A stretch of DNA of 64,000 nt from Echinococcus granulosus (Eukaryota; Platyhelminthes; Cestoda; Cyclophyllidea; Taeniidae): assembly GCF_000524195.1 (NCBI RefSeq), contig NW_020170517.1, positions 71,360-135,359 on the forward strand, read 5' to 3'. The notes under the pieces were generated by a model. It made no database searches and had not been told where the DNA came from. It saw nothing but the letters and a program-made list of their open reading frames with translations. Shown here piece after piece: positions 11,801 to 25,300 of the stretch; within the stretch, counting starts at the first letter, position 1, and every line of letters starts with the position of its first letter. Both the position numbers and the translations under genes were made by a program.

Positions 11801-13610
11801 CTGCCCAATTCAGGCATAGTAGGTGCAATAGAATTGGGTTTTCGAAGACCTTGAAGTGCCCAAGGAGCTGCCAAAATGTATCAGGCTATTCAGACTAGCC
11901 ATTTTAACCTTAAAAATGCGACGAGCGGATATGCTTAAAAATATGCTACATTGAATGCACCGAACCTCGACAAACGGTGTGTCCATTCAGCATCGATCAT
12001 TTTTACCACGACACCTATTCATTGAACGAGATCTAATCTTTAAAAGCGGTCAAAAGCCTTATTGAGGTCATCCCGAACTATGATCGCCCGTGTCTGTACC
12101 AATCTGCCGAACTTTTTTATGTGCAAGTGGAACGTTGATTTGGAGAAGAGCCTGGTTTACTTCTTTAGCATTTTTCACATGTCTAAACGTCAGAAAAATA
12201 CGGGGTTATTTTGACAGTTTGTCAAGTGCCGGAGCTACCTCTGAGGCCCTGCACTCAGTGTGGTATGAAACGACTCCTACTTATCAGGGGATAAGTACAC
12301 TGTTATTCCCCTTTTATCAAAGGTGACAACTTCGGGATCTATTTCGACAATCCGCTGTGGTACCGTGATGTGCAGCGCTCGATGTCCTCGCTGGCTTTTC
12401 TTCTGCCCGATCCGCGACTCTGGTCTAAAGATGAAGTGGTTATTTACACACCGGCCAAAAACTACACTGTCCACGACTACAAGGAGTTCTTCTTTGATAT
12501 TGGCTTCCCCGAAGGTAACATGCTTCATTTGTCTTCGTTTCAGAAGACAGAATCCAACAGTTTTGGAATACTAATTCTTTGAAATCCTCTTCTTTTCTAA
12601 CTACGATTGATCTGAATTTGTTCGCTTCGAAGGCACTAAAGCACAAGGAGTCTTTAGTGCTGGAATCTAACCAACTATTCATTCAATCTGCAGGTCTCGC
12701 TTTCGCGATTTTTTACCTTCAAATGCTTAATAGACTGTGGTTGTTTTGAATCCCTCCCTCCGTAAAATAAATCGTTTTTACAGTGTCCTTAGGCCAAATG
12801 GGTGAATAAAGAACGGGTCTATCATCTCTCTTATGAACTTGAGTCTCAATTGCGGATGGGTTCCTATATCCTACGTTCATTCAGAGCCAACAAATTTGTT
12901 AAACCCCGCATTGATTTTGGATGCTCTATTAATGGAGCAGGACTGTTTGGGTAGAAGCATTGATGGAAGGATAGGCGACTCTATCTTCCATTATGTAGGC
13001 TTGGAACGCCTACCTCCGTTTTGAAGGCAGTTATTTTACTTTCCTAGGATTGACAACTTAAAAAAGTCAGCTCTTAATTAATTCGATTTTGGAAAATTAG
13101 TTGATAATCTAGTTTAAACATACGTCTTTATTTTCGTTGGACGATACGCTGTGATATCGTTAATTTAGGTACTCTCGACTGCAGCTAGTACGACTGTCTC
13201 CCCCTTTAGGTTTCCAGATGTACGAGGACGCCAAGCTGACCGTGGACGCTTTGACGCCTCCCACAGGAGTGAACGAGGTGTATTGCATCTACAGCTCGGC
13301 CGTGCGGACACCTGGCACCCTGATCTACTCCTCCACCTTCCCCGATGCTCAGCCAGACGTGGTGTACGAGACGGACGGTGACGGGACGGTGAACGTGCGC
13401 TCGCTCAGTGTTTGTAAGAGTTGGGCGAATAACAGCGGAGGCGTCGACCAAGTTGAGACCCTGGTTATACCAGGTGTTAATCACCTGTCCATCATCCTCG
13501 ACTCCCGTCTTATCAATCGTGCCAAGGAGATTTCCAATGCGGAACAACCGATGCCGGTACGAGAATCGTTTTGGCACGCTCTGTTGCATTCATTGGGCTG
13601 GCGGCGGTGA
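8839..13610 (+). CDS. PLA2G15: Lysosomal phospholipase A2 / LCAT-family acyltransferase (PLA2G15-like)
   Basis: Family members hydrolyse or transacylate phospholipids in lysosomes; LCAT is the plasma relative. Exons: 8839-9083, 9152-9372, 9441-9668, 12323-12514 and 13210-13610, all phases agreeing. The product is 428 residues (human PLA2G15 is 412). It starts with a signal peptide (MLFPRFLLLLTVVFGTSYS), then HPLIMIPGDGGSQ matching human PVVLVPGDLGNQ (oxyanion region), the core RGAPFDFRRAPNEN, the nucleophile motif LGHSMGALY (Ser at about 187), APLGGS, the acid region TDGDGTVN, and the catalytic His in GVNHLS (about 387). N-glycosylation sequons NET, NST and NYT are visible, fitting a secretory or lysosomal route. 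The cysteine pair of the C-terminal half is kept (VYCIY, SVCKSW). The lid-region pair of the human enzyme is missing and the lid is shorter. Intron 3 is unusually long at 2.65 kb. Confidence 0.94.
9669..12322 (+). other. Intron 3 of the phospholipase gene (2.65 kb)
   Basis: No coding exon is needed or seen here: the flanking exons join in phase (agc g / gt gac) with no residue missing against the human protein. The sequence is rich in TTGATT/GATTGA words and holds an imperfect direct repeat near 11.1-11.35 kb. Scattered short open frames show no family resemblance. Confidence 0.75.
11095..11362. repeat. Imperfect direct repeat inside phospholipase intron 3
   Basis: Two diverged units about 178 bases apart share an ordered series of words: CC(T/C)GTGAAATC, CTGATTGA, GAG.T.TCC, TTTCA.TG and TAAACCC or TAACCC. 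The units run at about 11,105-11,195 and 11,279-11,362. The similarity was aligned by eye with small gaps, so the unit length and further copies are uncertain. Confidence 0.45.
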
Positions 13611-15599
13611 TAGTATGGCGTCTCATCTCCAACTCACTTTCTATTTCTCCCTCTGATTTATTTTGTTATATATATGCATTTTAATTTTAACAAGAAGCCG
13701 ACTTTATATTGGCTATTTTTGGTTGATTCGTTTTGGACTGCTTGATATGCAAAGCCGACTGTCATTCTGGGGCTCAGGATTACCCAGACGCCTTGCTCAG
13801 TCTATTATCATCTTAGGGTACCCTCCAGTGATCCTGTCAAATTTGTTTGGGGCTAAAGTATGCTCGGTGCGAGGATAGGATGCACTCTCCGGTCGATGAT
13901 TATAAAGTTCCTACTTTGCATGTATGCCCAGTTCGACTTTCCTCCATACCCCTCGTTTTCCGACCTATGTTCTCTGAACTAACAGCAGTAGGGATGGTTC
14001 GAAATACTTTCCAAGGCGATATAGCACACGACTGACTGTGAATTGTCCTTTACGGCGGTGAGGTGGAGCTGTTTAGACTCTCTGGCTCCAAATGATGGTC
14101 ATGCTTAGAGGAGCATTTGGCTGCTGTGTGGAAAGTGTCTCAGATGGAAGGCTTCTTTAATAGATGGCTGAATCTATGCAGACACCCAACAAAGTGGCGT
14201 TAAAGACATTGACTTGGCAAGTGTCGGTTTTGAGTTGTACTGCAATGGTCAAGTGATGGCGTTTGGTGCGTGTTGAATGTGCTTAAGTCATCCATTGGAT
14301 AACTGCCCGGATTATAAACAAAAGCTAGTGGTACGATATCCTCCCATCTTTGCAGGTTGAGAACAATCCGGATGTAAAGCTAGATGGCGTTAAAGTGAGA
14401 CACCAAATCATAACCTGTCTCAAAGTAACTTTTTCAGTTGGATGACATCTAGCTTGGTTGTTGATGCTAGTTCCCCGGTCCCTGCCATTCCCCACCTCGC
14501 AGGCATAATGGTGGCAACAGAACTAGCTGGGGGGCCCCTATCACATTGGAGTTGCGAGTTAAAGCAGGATGCATAATTCTAAGTTGGCTTAGTCTAATCT
14601 ACAAATCAGTCATAAATACCCAAAAATGTCAGAAGGCAGTAGTCCTAGAAGCACCCCGAAGCGAGCATTTGAAGTCGTGCGTTTCTATGATAAAGTTTAA
14701 ATAACTGAAGAAAGCTTCTTAACGTAATTGCATTTGTTGCAGTAGTCACCGTTGCAGGTGGTAAGCCTTCTCAATGCGACACCAGAATGTCAGACCCACT
14801 TTTACTTAGCACTTAGTCTCTTGAAACCGAGAAGGAAATTCACCTAACTCTTACCACCTCCATTTCTATCTTCCTTTATTCACTATCAGAGGAAATGGAG
14901 AAGTAAGTGTGTGAAGGTGGCCGTAATTACCCTCCTAGGCTGGTTTGAATGCGGTCTGCTAAGCCGCAAGTTTTGTGATATTATTCAATATTAGATTTTG
15001 TGTGGACTTTAAAAACGAGAATATCCGTCTCTGACGAAGTTATTTTTGACCTTCGAACTTAATCATGTTGCATGGAAAAGATAAATTTCATTTGCATTTG
15101 GTATTAACAAGAAGGCCAAAAACAGTGGCTACTTCTGTCCTTGAATCACCACATGGGCGCAAAGTGAGGACATTCTTGTGAGGAGAGCGTGAAGGTGTGA
15201 AGGGTTGTTTAGTAGATCGTGATCTTTCGCCTTCTGAATGCTGAAATACAGAGGCCATGTGCTATGATCGACTTGCCTTTTTTTTCATAAACTGTGTGAA
15301 AGGGAGGAGGAACAAATTGGTAGTCTTTGAAGGTCATTATCCTCTTTTTCTACGCGGAATGCGGATTTTGAACCATTTACATACATCCAATTATGAATTC
15401 CCCTTCTCCAATGATATTGCTGGACTTGATTTGTGGCCTCACCCACCTTAAAAAATACAAACATTAGTTTATCAAGTTATTTGATCAGCAGCAAATAGCA
15501 ATGCCGCGCTGCCACCAAGAGCGGAGGGAAAGTTCTCCAAATGTAATACATCCACCGTAAGATAATCATTTCTATTGAATAAAAGGGAAATATTTCTGG

Positions 15600-15700
15600 C
15601 TGGCACGTTCTGCTACCCTGTACCACACCTTCTTCAGAGACTATACAGCACGCTTTACAAGAGGCCGCTCTAGCCACAGCTTCGGTTTGTAAGGCAGGCA
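15600..15700 (+). repeat. Repeat R1, partial copy A
   Basis: The + strand reads CYPVPHLLQRLYSTLYK (from about 15,608), similar to [17 protein letters not shown] in copy C and [18 protein letters not shown] on the minus strand of copy B. Nucleotide similarity includes the word series GGTAGCAGA(A/G)CG, GAAGGTGT and AAACC(A/G)AAG, read on the minus strand. Only about 100 bases align in this copy. Confidence 0.5.
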
Positions 15701-16363
15701 GACACCAATCACAAATACCAGGCTCGGCCAGTGTTTATTAATGTGGTTAATGATGTAGCGCACAGATAAACAGGCTTACATCGATACATGGACATGCCTA
15801 CACATATAAACATGTCCCTACATGTCCCTACAAGCTGCATCACAGTGACCCTTTTGCTCACCAGAACCTTATGTACGTATTATGTGGGATTTCAGGCTCT
15901 TCCCCTTTTACAAAAATTTCTAAAGGATGATCAAAGTGTTTGGGCAGCTTACTAAATTCCCCTTTTAAATGGCCTGCAAATTAGGGACAACTTTCAGATT
16001 CTTCTGGCTGGAACTTAACTGGACACCCCTAAGCCCTGTGGCCACAGCCAAGGAGAGAATGTGGCGTTGACTGGGCCCATGTTTCATTGGTGTAGTCAAT
16101 CTCAGTCATGGCAACGACGCAGCAACAGAAAACAGTCCCTCGTGTGAATTTCTAATTACCAAGAGCACAGTATAAGCTCTAAGCCTCTCTTATTCAACGG
16201 ATGAGGGGTAAAAAGGCCTTATTTCCTATCAAAACTTTGTAACTTAAGTGTTTTTGATTTTAAATTTAATTGAGTATTTTAGGTTATTTTTTCAATAACA
16301 CTAAACAATCAAATGCTTTTTGTATTTTGACAGATTAGGTATAGTGAAGTAGAGGTCGTTCAT

Positions 16364-16377
16364 TTGCTCTTTTATAG
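16364..16377 (+). promoter_or_regulatory. Splice-acceptor-like site three bases before the dynein start codon
   Basis: A pyrimidine-rich run ending in AG (tgctcttttatag, AG at 16376-16377) is followed by CCA and ATG at 16381. The position is typical of a 5' UTR intron acceptor or a spliced-leader acceptor close to the initiator codon. No TATA-like element was recognised. Confidence 0.5.
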
Positions 16378-16380
16378 CCA

Positions 16381-19300
16381 ATGGCCTCTAAAACAGCCAA
16401 GCCACTAAATCGTGAGTCATTCTTCTAGAATAAGCAATTTGTTGTTAAATAAGGAATTTTTATTTCTCTAACCTAAAGCATAAGAAGTTGTGCCATTTGA
16501 CGTGACACCGTTCAATCAGTGATTCGCGTTCGTCTTACAGGCACCTAAGGGTTGCAGTTAAATTTGGACTGTCGACCAAAAAACTTGTCGATTATCTCGT
16601 AACTAGGTTGGAAAATTGTTAAATATATAAAAACAGACTTAATTTTACCCGATTTTTTTGTGAATGTAATTAATTATTTGGTCAAATAGCAGATGACTCA
16701 TGCAAACTTGACGGTCAACAAAGGACGGTCGTCTGACCTGCCACCACGCTTCGAGAACGATCTGAAGAACGCGTAATTTTTTGCTAATTCTGTGATCAAA
16801 AGTTGTAGCTTCGGGTTGTTGAGATAAATATCAGAACCGATATGGTAGTAGATTTGAAATGGGTGAGCATAGCGGCTTAACGGAGGAGTCGACACGGTGC
16901 TACCAAACCCCCTGCCCCCTTCACCATGCACAATTCGAATTCACTGGTTAGCGTCCATTATTTCGAGACAGATATTCGTTTTTAAAAGGCCTCGTCACTA
17001 ATTTTAATCTTGTTTATAAAGGGCCATTAATTTACTTTTACAGATAATTCAGTGGTGAGCCGCGATGGGGTAAGTGTGTGTTAAAGAGATTTTTAATGAT
17101 GCACACAGGCACAACTCTCAGTTAACTCGCTCTTTTTAATGTGACGTTCAAAATTTGAAGGTAGATAAGACAGATGAGTTTAGGTGACATATTTTCAAGG
17201 CAGCAACTTCCGGTCACCTGTTAAATCCTTTTTGTAAAAATTTTAACCTTTCTTCTTGGGAATTTATTACAAAGATTTGGAAGCGTTCACTCACCAGCTC
17301 GGAGATTGTGCGGGAGAAGCAGCGTCAACTGCTGATACTGCGTGAAACCAACCTTCAAACGGTCAGATTTGATTGCCTCCTCTGCTTACTAAGTGCCTGA
17401 TGCCTTATTTGACTAAAAGTTGTTGTGGCATGAGTTGCTAGTGCTTAGTCAGATATCTTGAAGAGTAACCTTTTCTCTTATTTCCCTTTTAGGTCGATGA
17501 GCGACATCGCTATATTTTTGATCTGGTAATCTTCCCCTTAGGTGTAGTATACAAACTATCCCTTGCCTTTTAATACATGCCAACTTGCAGACCAGGTTTA
17601 ATCATAAGTAAATAAGTCTGTTCCTGTGTAAGTGAATATTTTAAAAATAGGCTTGGGGTTAATCAATTGGTGTGATCCATTTGACTAAAGAGAAATTAAT
17701 AGTACTATCCTCCACAAATCAGCGCCCACTTACAAATTCCTTACAACAACAATTAACCCAAAAAAAAAAAGAATTTGCTTATACCACGCTAAACTTTTAA
17801 AAAGTGCTCCAAACTTCACATTATGCGCTCTTTTTTAGATATCCAAGACGTCCCAACAACCAATGAGCAAAATTGAGAATGATCTTCTTGTTGACGATAA
17901 GGTTTGCCAACAAAAAAGGGAAAAAATGAAGCATATCTGAAATATTTGAATCTCGAGCCTTTTTATCATTTACTTGCGTTTTAGTGGTCGTCGTTTGACA
18001 AGTTCTTCAAGCTAGATGGAAAAATTCTCTGTCTCAGTATCTACTTCCAAGAGGTGAATTTTTGTTTACTGTTCTATCAAAAAGGACTTTTTCTTGCAAA
18101 ATTTACTTTAAAATACACCGGATTTCACTCAAGTGGTACAAATGTTGGCACATTTTCGTCATAAACAGTAACGTTAGATGCCTAACTACATAAGATGCAT
18201 GGCTGATAAAAACTACTGCCTAAAAGGATATCAAGTTTTGTCAAGTTGGAGTTCACAATTCCATATTTTATCCAACATTCCTTTGAATAGACTACGAAGG
18301 GGATAAGAATAAAAAGGTGAAACTTGTTTTCCCATGTTCAGCATACTTCAGGCGAAAAGACATCCGAACCGCAATTCTTCGTTGCAAACGACACTACCGA
18401 GGTAAGCGGGAATCTCAGCCTTCTACTCACAACTTCTCCTATATTTGGTCTTAGCAGCTCAGTGGCAGCGCTTTCTTCTTTCTACGAGCATCGGAGCGAG
18501 ATATCACTCCAGCAAATATCGTGGAGGAGGTGTTTTTCCACTTTCACAATGCTCAGAAAGGCGACTTCATTGAGACAACTCAGCACCTTCTCAAAGTTGT
18601 CTACTTACCTGCGATCCAGAGTAATCAGGTACATCCACCTGTCTATCTGCTTGTACCTCACAGCAACAATATTAAGAAATTTGTTAGAAGGGGGTACAGT
18701 AAATGTTGTACGATAAAGTGTTGTTTCTGAAGATGACAGAAGGAAATAGACAGCAACGCAACTGAAGGGAATGAGTCTGAGAGGCCTTGCATCATTAACT
18801 CCGAGGAAAGCTGTTAGATTGATGGTATAAATGGCGCATGGAACAATTCGGAGAGGCTCAAAAAGGGCGTCTACCTTTGTACACTGTCAATTTAAGTAAA
18901 AAGAAGACTCCTTTGATAGATTTTTGGGGCTAAGCCCATTCTCTACGGCCTCAAAAGGTGGTACTTAATTTGTCACTCAGGCTCAGCTTCCAACGTTTGA
19001 TACTCATGGGGACATTGCTTACTGCAGACGACAACTTTGTTGCAATAAAGGACATTTTAGAATAAATTTCAGAATTGGGGATGCCTGGAAAGGTATCCTG
19101 AACAGAAGACGCAGCTTCTAAATGAATTTGTGGACACAACATGGCGGTACCTTCGACTACTAAAGCAAATTCAAGAGGGCTCTGGCCTTCACTTCCTCTC
19201 TGCACCTTCGAAGGAGGATGAAGCCCTTATTGCTTCACTTAAGAGGAGCAAAGATTTTAAAGGTAGTAAATAATTATTTTTGATCAATTGTTTTTTTATT

Positions 19301-22300
19301 GTTCGATCGTACATCGCTTTGATTAGGTGCTAAAGTTGTCATGGCGTTTTCACGACCTAAGGGAGGTCATCACCTCCTGTGACCTTTGCACACTCCAAGT
19401 ACGGCTACCATTCTCGCATACTTCCACCGTTTGAATGGCCTTGACCTTACACGAATTACTGGCCGTTTGGGTAAAAACTCGGAGAAAGTGCGAATTTTGA
19501 AATTTTTTAAAACACCCGAATGTGCTTACAAAGTATGTAGCAGCAAAACAGGAACCTTCGTCTGGAAGTTGTAAACATTCCAACAGAAGTGCTTCAGGGT
19601 TTGTGTTTCATCACCCCAAAGTAGATTTATAAGGTCAAATACGCTAGGTACTGAGTGACCCAAAAGTTTGCGAGATTTTTGGTATGGTTTTGGCAATGAC
19701 TTGATGTGACCTGAAGGTACATGTCAAATGAATGGAGTTGCTTGTGTTGACACGGTACTCTTCATCATGTCCTCTACCACTTTCCTGTCACTTTTATTTA
19801 TTCAATGCTGGTTGAACACGATGTATGTGACTCGAGCTGATTTACCCTGACAGCCCAGTTTTGTTCGATTCCAAAGGTGCAGAGACTTCTCATTCAACCT
19901 CTGATTCAGTGCTTGGAGAATCTGTAGTGTGAAGTAATAGAGTGCACCACTCAGATGGTCTGGTTTTAATGTTGATTCACTTAAAATTAGCTGCATCACT
20001 TTCTACGAAATCCTCTCCTCTTCAGCAGTGACGAGTGATATGTCAGTGTTGGCAAAAAAAGTGGAGATGAGTGTGTGAAGAACACCTTGCAGGCATGTCT
20101 TTGCTAAACGTGAGTAATGAAACAGATAGCTAACGTGTGAATGAGCAGGGAAATTTTGGAGAGAGCTAAGTTAAAGGAGTTTAGCTCCTACGCCAAGCAC
20201 TAACAGATAACAGTGAGGTAAAAAAAACGTGTCGTGCATTGCGAACATTTTGCTGACTGGCAGATTGACTTGTGGCGAGAAGCAAGCGATCGTTAAGGAA
20301 GCGGATAAATCATTAGGTACCCCCAAACGACCCACTCACACTCGGCTTAATTAATGCTCAAAAAATGTGACTTCCTTGTTTTATTCACGCAATTCAGCAC
20401 GATACATTTCGAGGTTGTAGTGGAACAACTTTTTCTTCAGAAAATAGTTACATCTTATGCGCCAGAGGAGAGAATGCCCCCTTCTTCTTCATACAGAGCA
20501 GTGAAAGTCTTACTATGAAAATTCCGCAACCATATCCTCATCCTCAGCACTCTCCTGGCACTGTTTATCACCTGTTCTTGGTAGTTGAATTCAAAGTGGA
20601 CAATGGGGAATAGAGCTGGGACAGGAACACAGGCGGCAAGGCCTGGGTTTTTCCTATTAGAGACGAACGTTTAGTAGATGAATTTGCAAGCCTATTTCTT
20701 GTCAATGATTGGCATTTTAATGGATAAAATCCTCCAACAACTTTCTTGCCCTAATTTGATTCTCATCTTACTTTCCTACCGCTTCCTCCGTGTCAGAAAC
20801 AGCCCGTATTTGATGCGTCGAGGTCAAACATATAAAGATGTCCGGCTCCGAAGTGACAAAGGTTTCCATATATCCGGGACTTTGTGAAGTGTCTTATCAT
20901 TTTGGCATCGTTTTAGTGCTGACGGACATCCATTTGGCTTATTGTCAGATCTTGGATACCATGCGGAGATGTTAGACCCTCCAATTTTATTCCATGTTCT
21001 ACGCCTATGTGGCTAACTTGAAATACTTTTAATCCATTTAGTGAAGCTTTCGTCCAGTTTTTCGTTGCGCACACTAGTTTTCTTTGCAAGATCGTGGCAT
21101 GCCTTATCTTGGAATTGGTGACATTCATGTGGGACTAAATATCAGAAGAGCTGTAGCGAGTTGCTAAGATGACGAAAACAATGCACTCCGAATGCTTTTT
21201 TTACTTTTTGTGGAAAAGGTTAACTTTTTCCAAATATTAACTCTCCTTAATTCGTTACACAGTCTTACACCTACCTGTATGCCTAGACACAAATGCTAAT
21301 TAAGCGCTAGGATAAAACAATTTCTGTGTTGTCCGAATGCCCAGGTCTTAACAAGGACGTGTTGCGAAGACTGGACGGTGTGCTCTCCGCATGGAACAAG
21401 CAGGTGCGATTGACAGTGAATGAGCTGAACCTCATCATCAAGGAGACTGATGATGCTGGACCTTCGGATGAACTGGCTTACTGGCGCTCTCGATGGGACA
21501 CTCTTAATAGGTGGAGTTTATTTTATTTGCTTCTACTCACATAGCGACTGATTAGATGCAAGTTGCGGTGAACTCTTTCAGGTACCAAATGGGGTAAAGC
21601 ACTGGTTATTTGAAGGAAAGGGTTTGAAGGTTCAGGATAATTCTACTGATTAGGTTGAAGGTTATTACCTCACTATGGATTTGTAACCTTAATACGATGC
21701 ATTTGACGGATTCGTTTTCTTAAGTAAAGATATCAGATGCTAACAGCTTCGATGCGGACGTTTTTCGCTCCCATCGCGTCCGTGGATGCATATCTGACTG
21801 CCGGCTAAGTAACGAAAAGAGGGCGGTTCCATTCTTGTGTATTAATCCGTCTGTGTCACTTAATGTCTATTTAGACCCAAATTAGGAGACCTGAGCAAGA
21901 ACGCGCGTTTTGAAACTTTTTGGAATGTTTGAGAAACAGAAATTAAAGTAGATTTCTCGAGAATCGAAAAGGGGATTCTTTTGGGGGCTGCAGGCAGTTC
22001 CAACAACTGAAGGAGGCTTATTTTAAGTCACAATGCACCACTTTGTTGTGGCGCTTTGAGTCATCTCTGGAGACGCAGTAAGGCGGATAAATGTGGAAGA
22101 GTGTCCTTTCACCGTGAGGGAAGGAGCTATAGGGATGACGTCACACCACCGAATTAAAGGTCAAACATGCAAAGCATGTGGAATCCACGTGGTTCAGTAG
22201 GTACTCGTTTGAAGAATTCTAAGTCACCTACCTATAAGTCTATATTTTTATGTCTAGGAAATGATATTCACCACGGAGAAATGATTCTCTGAGGTTCAAC

Positions 22301-25300
22301 GTTCTAAAAAAAAACTGATTTCGCAAATTTGACTACTCATTTGTTAACCTACATTTTGTAAAAATTTATTCGCACTTGTGTGCGGTTTCAGACTCATGGA
22401 ACGCATGTCAAGTCTTGAAGCGTCCATCGTTACGAAAGCTCTCGAAGGGGTCAAATTGGCATCACTTGACTTGTGGAATGATTTGGTAAAAAAACAGCCT
22501 TCTTAAGGGGAAGCCTTTATTTTTCCACTACACTTTAATAATTGGGGAATAACATTTTGCAGTAAGTTTAAAAGCACATTCAAGCAGGAAAATTGAGAAG
22601 AGTATTTTGCTGCTAATTTGATGAATTTTGCCAAAAATTGGTAGACAATTTTAAAACTGTTTTTTCTTAATTTTAAGTTTAAAATTCAGCGAATTCTTAC
22701 GGAAGGAGGTAATAATCGCGGATGAGAAATAGCACAAATGCTTTCAAAATATCTAGGAAGTAGTTTAACAAAGGATAAATCTGCTCCTGCAAGTCCACCA
22801 CCAGCATCGGCATTGTGTATCCGAGAGTCTTTCAACTTGCAGACCAATCAGATCTCCAAATATGCAGTAGAAGCGAGAAGTAACGTTCGGTTCCTGACCA
22901 GCTTTGAAAAGTACTTCGGATCGGTATTCCACGACAGTCCGGTAAGTTAATATCGCCTACATTACTAACGACATTTGACCAGAAAAAACTAAAAGAAGAG
23001 GTTCCAGCCTTGGTGGATTCTATCAAGGTGATCTTCGAGGTGTCAGAGTACTTCAACACTAACGAGCGAATAACTTCGCTCTTCGTGAAAGTGACCAACA
23101 AGATGGTCAGCGCGTGTCGCCAATTTTTGTACTCAGGGGTAGACAAAATTTGGGACCTCCCAAGGTTTGGATTACCTTTTACACTTCGCGGTCATCCACA
23201 TATTTATTGCCCATGATGTTGAATTAGTAGCGCTAAGTGATCAAACTGTAATAATCAAAGCTGGCAGAGGGCAAATTAGGTTTAAAAGTGGCTTCTAAGA
23301 GAGTCAATTATGTCAACTACTGTGCGATAGCAAAACAGTTGTCCACGAAAAGTATGCCTTTCTCCGAAATCTGGACAAATGCTTATTGCCTAAAATTGTG
23401 CAACACAATATCAAGTGCCTTAAATAATTTCCTGTTGGATTTGATTTGACGCTTTAGCAAAGAAGTCCATGAAAGGATTAATGGGTGTTTAGAGTTATAT
23501 CACGTGTACTGCAAAAATTTCTATGCAGTAAAGACGAAGTTGGCAGCAACTCCGGATGGAAGACAACTGAATTGCAGGTGGGAACTCTATTTCAAGTTTA
23601 GCTTTTGCTCAGTGAGAACAAAATTTTCGGGAAATTTGATGCCTTTTGTCGTCGACTCTCGGAAATTGACGACTTGCTGATTGTTGTGGAGAACTTGAGA
23701 CCGATTTTAACGCTTCATGCTGACGACACGATGGACGTGATAAGTGCATGGCAGAGTATGCTGGATTCCATCCACCAGTGGACTGGCGATCCGACTGACC
23801 CCAGAAATAAACAGGTGAATTGTCAATTGTCTTTATACAGTTTTTTGCTTCAAAAATACGATTAGATGCAAAATTCTTCATGTTTGTGTGTTTGGTCGTC
23901 ACTACTTAAACATTAGTGTTGAAGATCTCTTAAACAAAATTTAAAACCGATTTGGCACAATGCTCCCATAAGTGTAAAATCATCAGCTCGCAGAAGATAA
24001 ATTAAGGGTCATGTCTCTACAAAGTTTAACCATTGAGGGTAGTCAAGGCTCCTCCTGACGAAGACTCAGTCTAATTGAAGTCCCTTCCACAGTGTGCTGG
24101 AGACACAAAACTAATGTACAGATGGCCAAAGAGACAGGCAATTATTTGTCTAGGGCGTTGCTACTTTCCCAGTACCGTATGATTAGTTAACTTGATTGAG
24201 GACCAGTCCAAAGGCCGTTCATCCTCGCGGTGCTGACACCCCTGCGGCCCATGGGGGCGCGTGCACACACCGACGGCACAGCAAAAGCGCTTCGTCAGGC
24301 AGCATCTAACCATCTAATGTAAAGTACAAAAGAAAAAAAGATTGAGATTTACCTTAATATTTCTTGACAGACTATTTTAGCGATTTTTCGCTATAGAAAG
24401 TTTTAAGTTTTCGTGCAGGTTATTCATAGGGAAACAACTTACTGGGGATTAATAAAATTTCTAAAAGTACAGTTTTTTGTGAAGTTTTTTGCAAAAAAAA
24501 TAATGCTTCATGTAACGAAACCTCCTCCCATCCCCAAAATATAATTAATATAGAAAAATACCTTACGAATAATTTATAATTACCTCTCTGACAGTTCACG
24601 GCCGATTTGGAGTCTTTTCAAGCCCAACGCAAGTCCCTACTCACCCAAATCAACTCCCTATTAGACAAATGGCTTTCTCGACGCCTTTCCGTAAGCTCCC
24701 ATTTATACCAAGTTCCCTCCCTCCTTTAGCCATATCTCATTCCTCCAACTTTCTTCCCTCTTCCACCCTCAAGGCATCCCACCTCCTTCACTTCCTTTCC
24801 CTATGGGAGATTCGGATCACGGATCCGGATCTGGATTTTGTCCCTCGCTACTTACAAATCTTGCGTGTCTATGGTGACGAGTTGGAGCACGTGCGAGATA
24901 TTTACGAGGAGGAGAAACGGTCGCCGCCGCTAGAGCGGGGGATGACCCCGACTGCTGGGCGAATTCGATGGGCCAGAGCTCTGCTTCACAGAATAAGACA
25001 ACCACTCGACGCAATCCACAATCGCTGTCCTAGTGCGCTTGAGGTAAGAGGATCATTATCTCGGGTTCAGAGCTATTTCCCTTAGGAAATAAGTAGAACT
25101 TAATAGACATTGGTCTTAATCAGAATAAACCAGATAGGGAGCTGGTATTCGAGCGCACGAGTCGCTTTGGAATATGCTTAAAGGTTAGTGACTTACCGAG
25201 ACTGAAAGGTTTCAAGCGGTAGGCCGGAATGAGAGTGCAGATTACCATACCGTCAAATGCGCTCCTGGTGACGTTGGAAGGAGCACAATAGGGCTTAGAG

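Larger units (their letters stand above)
13611..16380. other. Intergenic region between the phospholipase and dynein genes
   Basis: This 2.77 kb stretch has no convincing gene. It contains one partial R1 repeat copy (about 15,600-15,700) and a short direct duplication of acatgtccct near 15,810-15,830. It presumably also holds the dynein promoter. Open frames near 13.66-14.03, 15.26-15.45 and 15.48-15.68 kb have no recognisable content. Confidence 0.6.
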
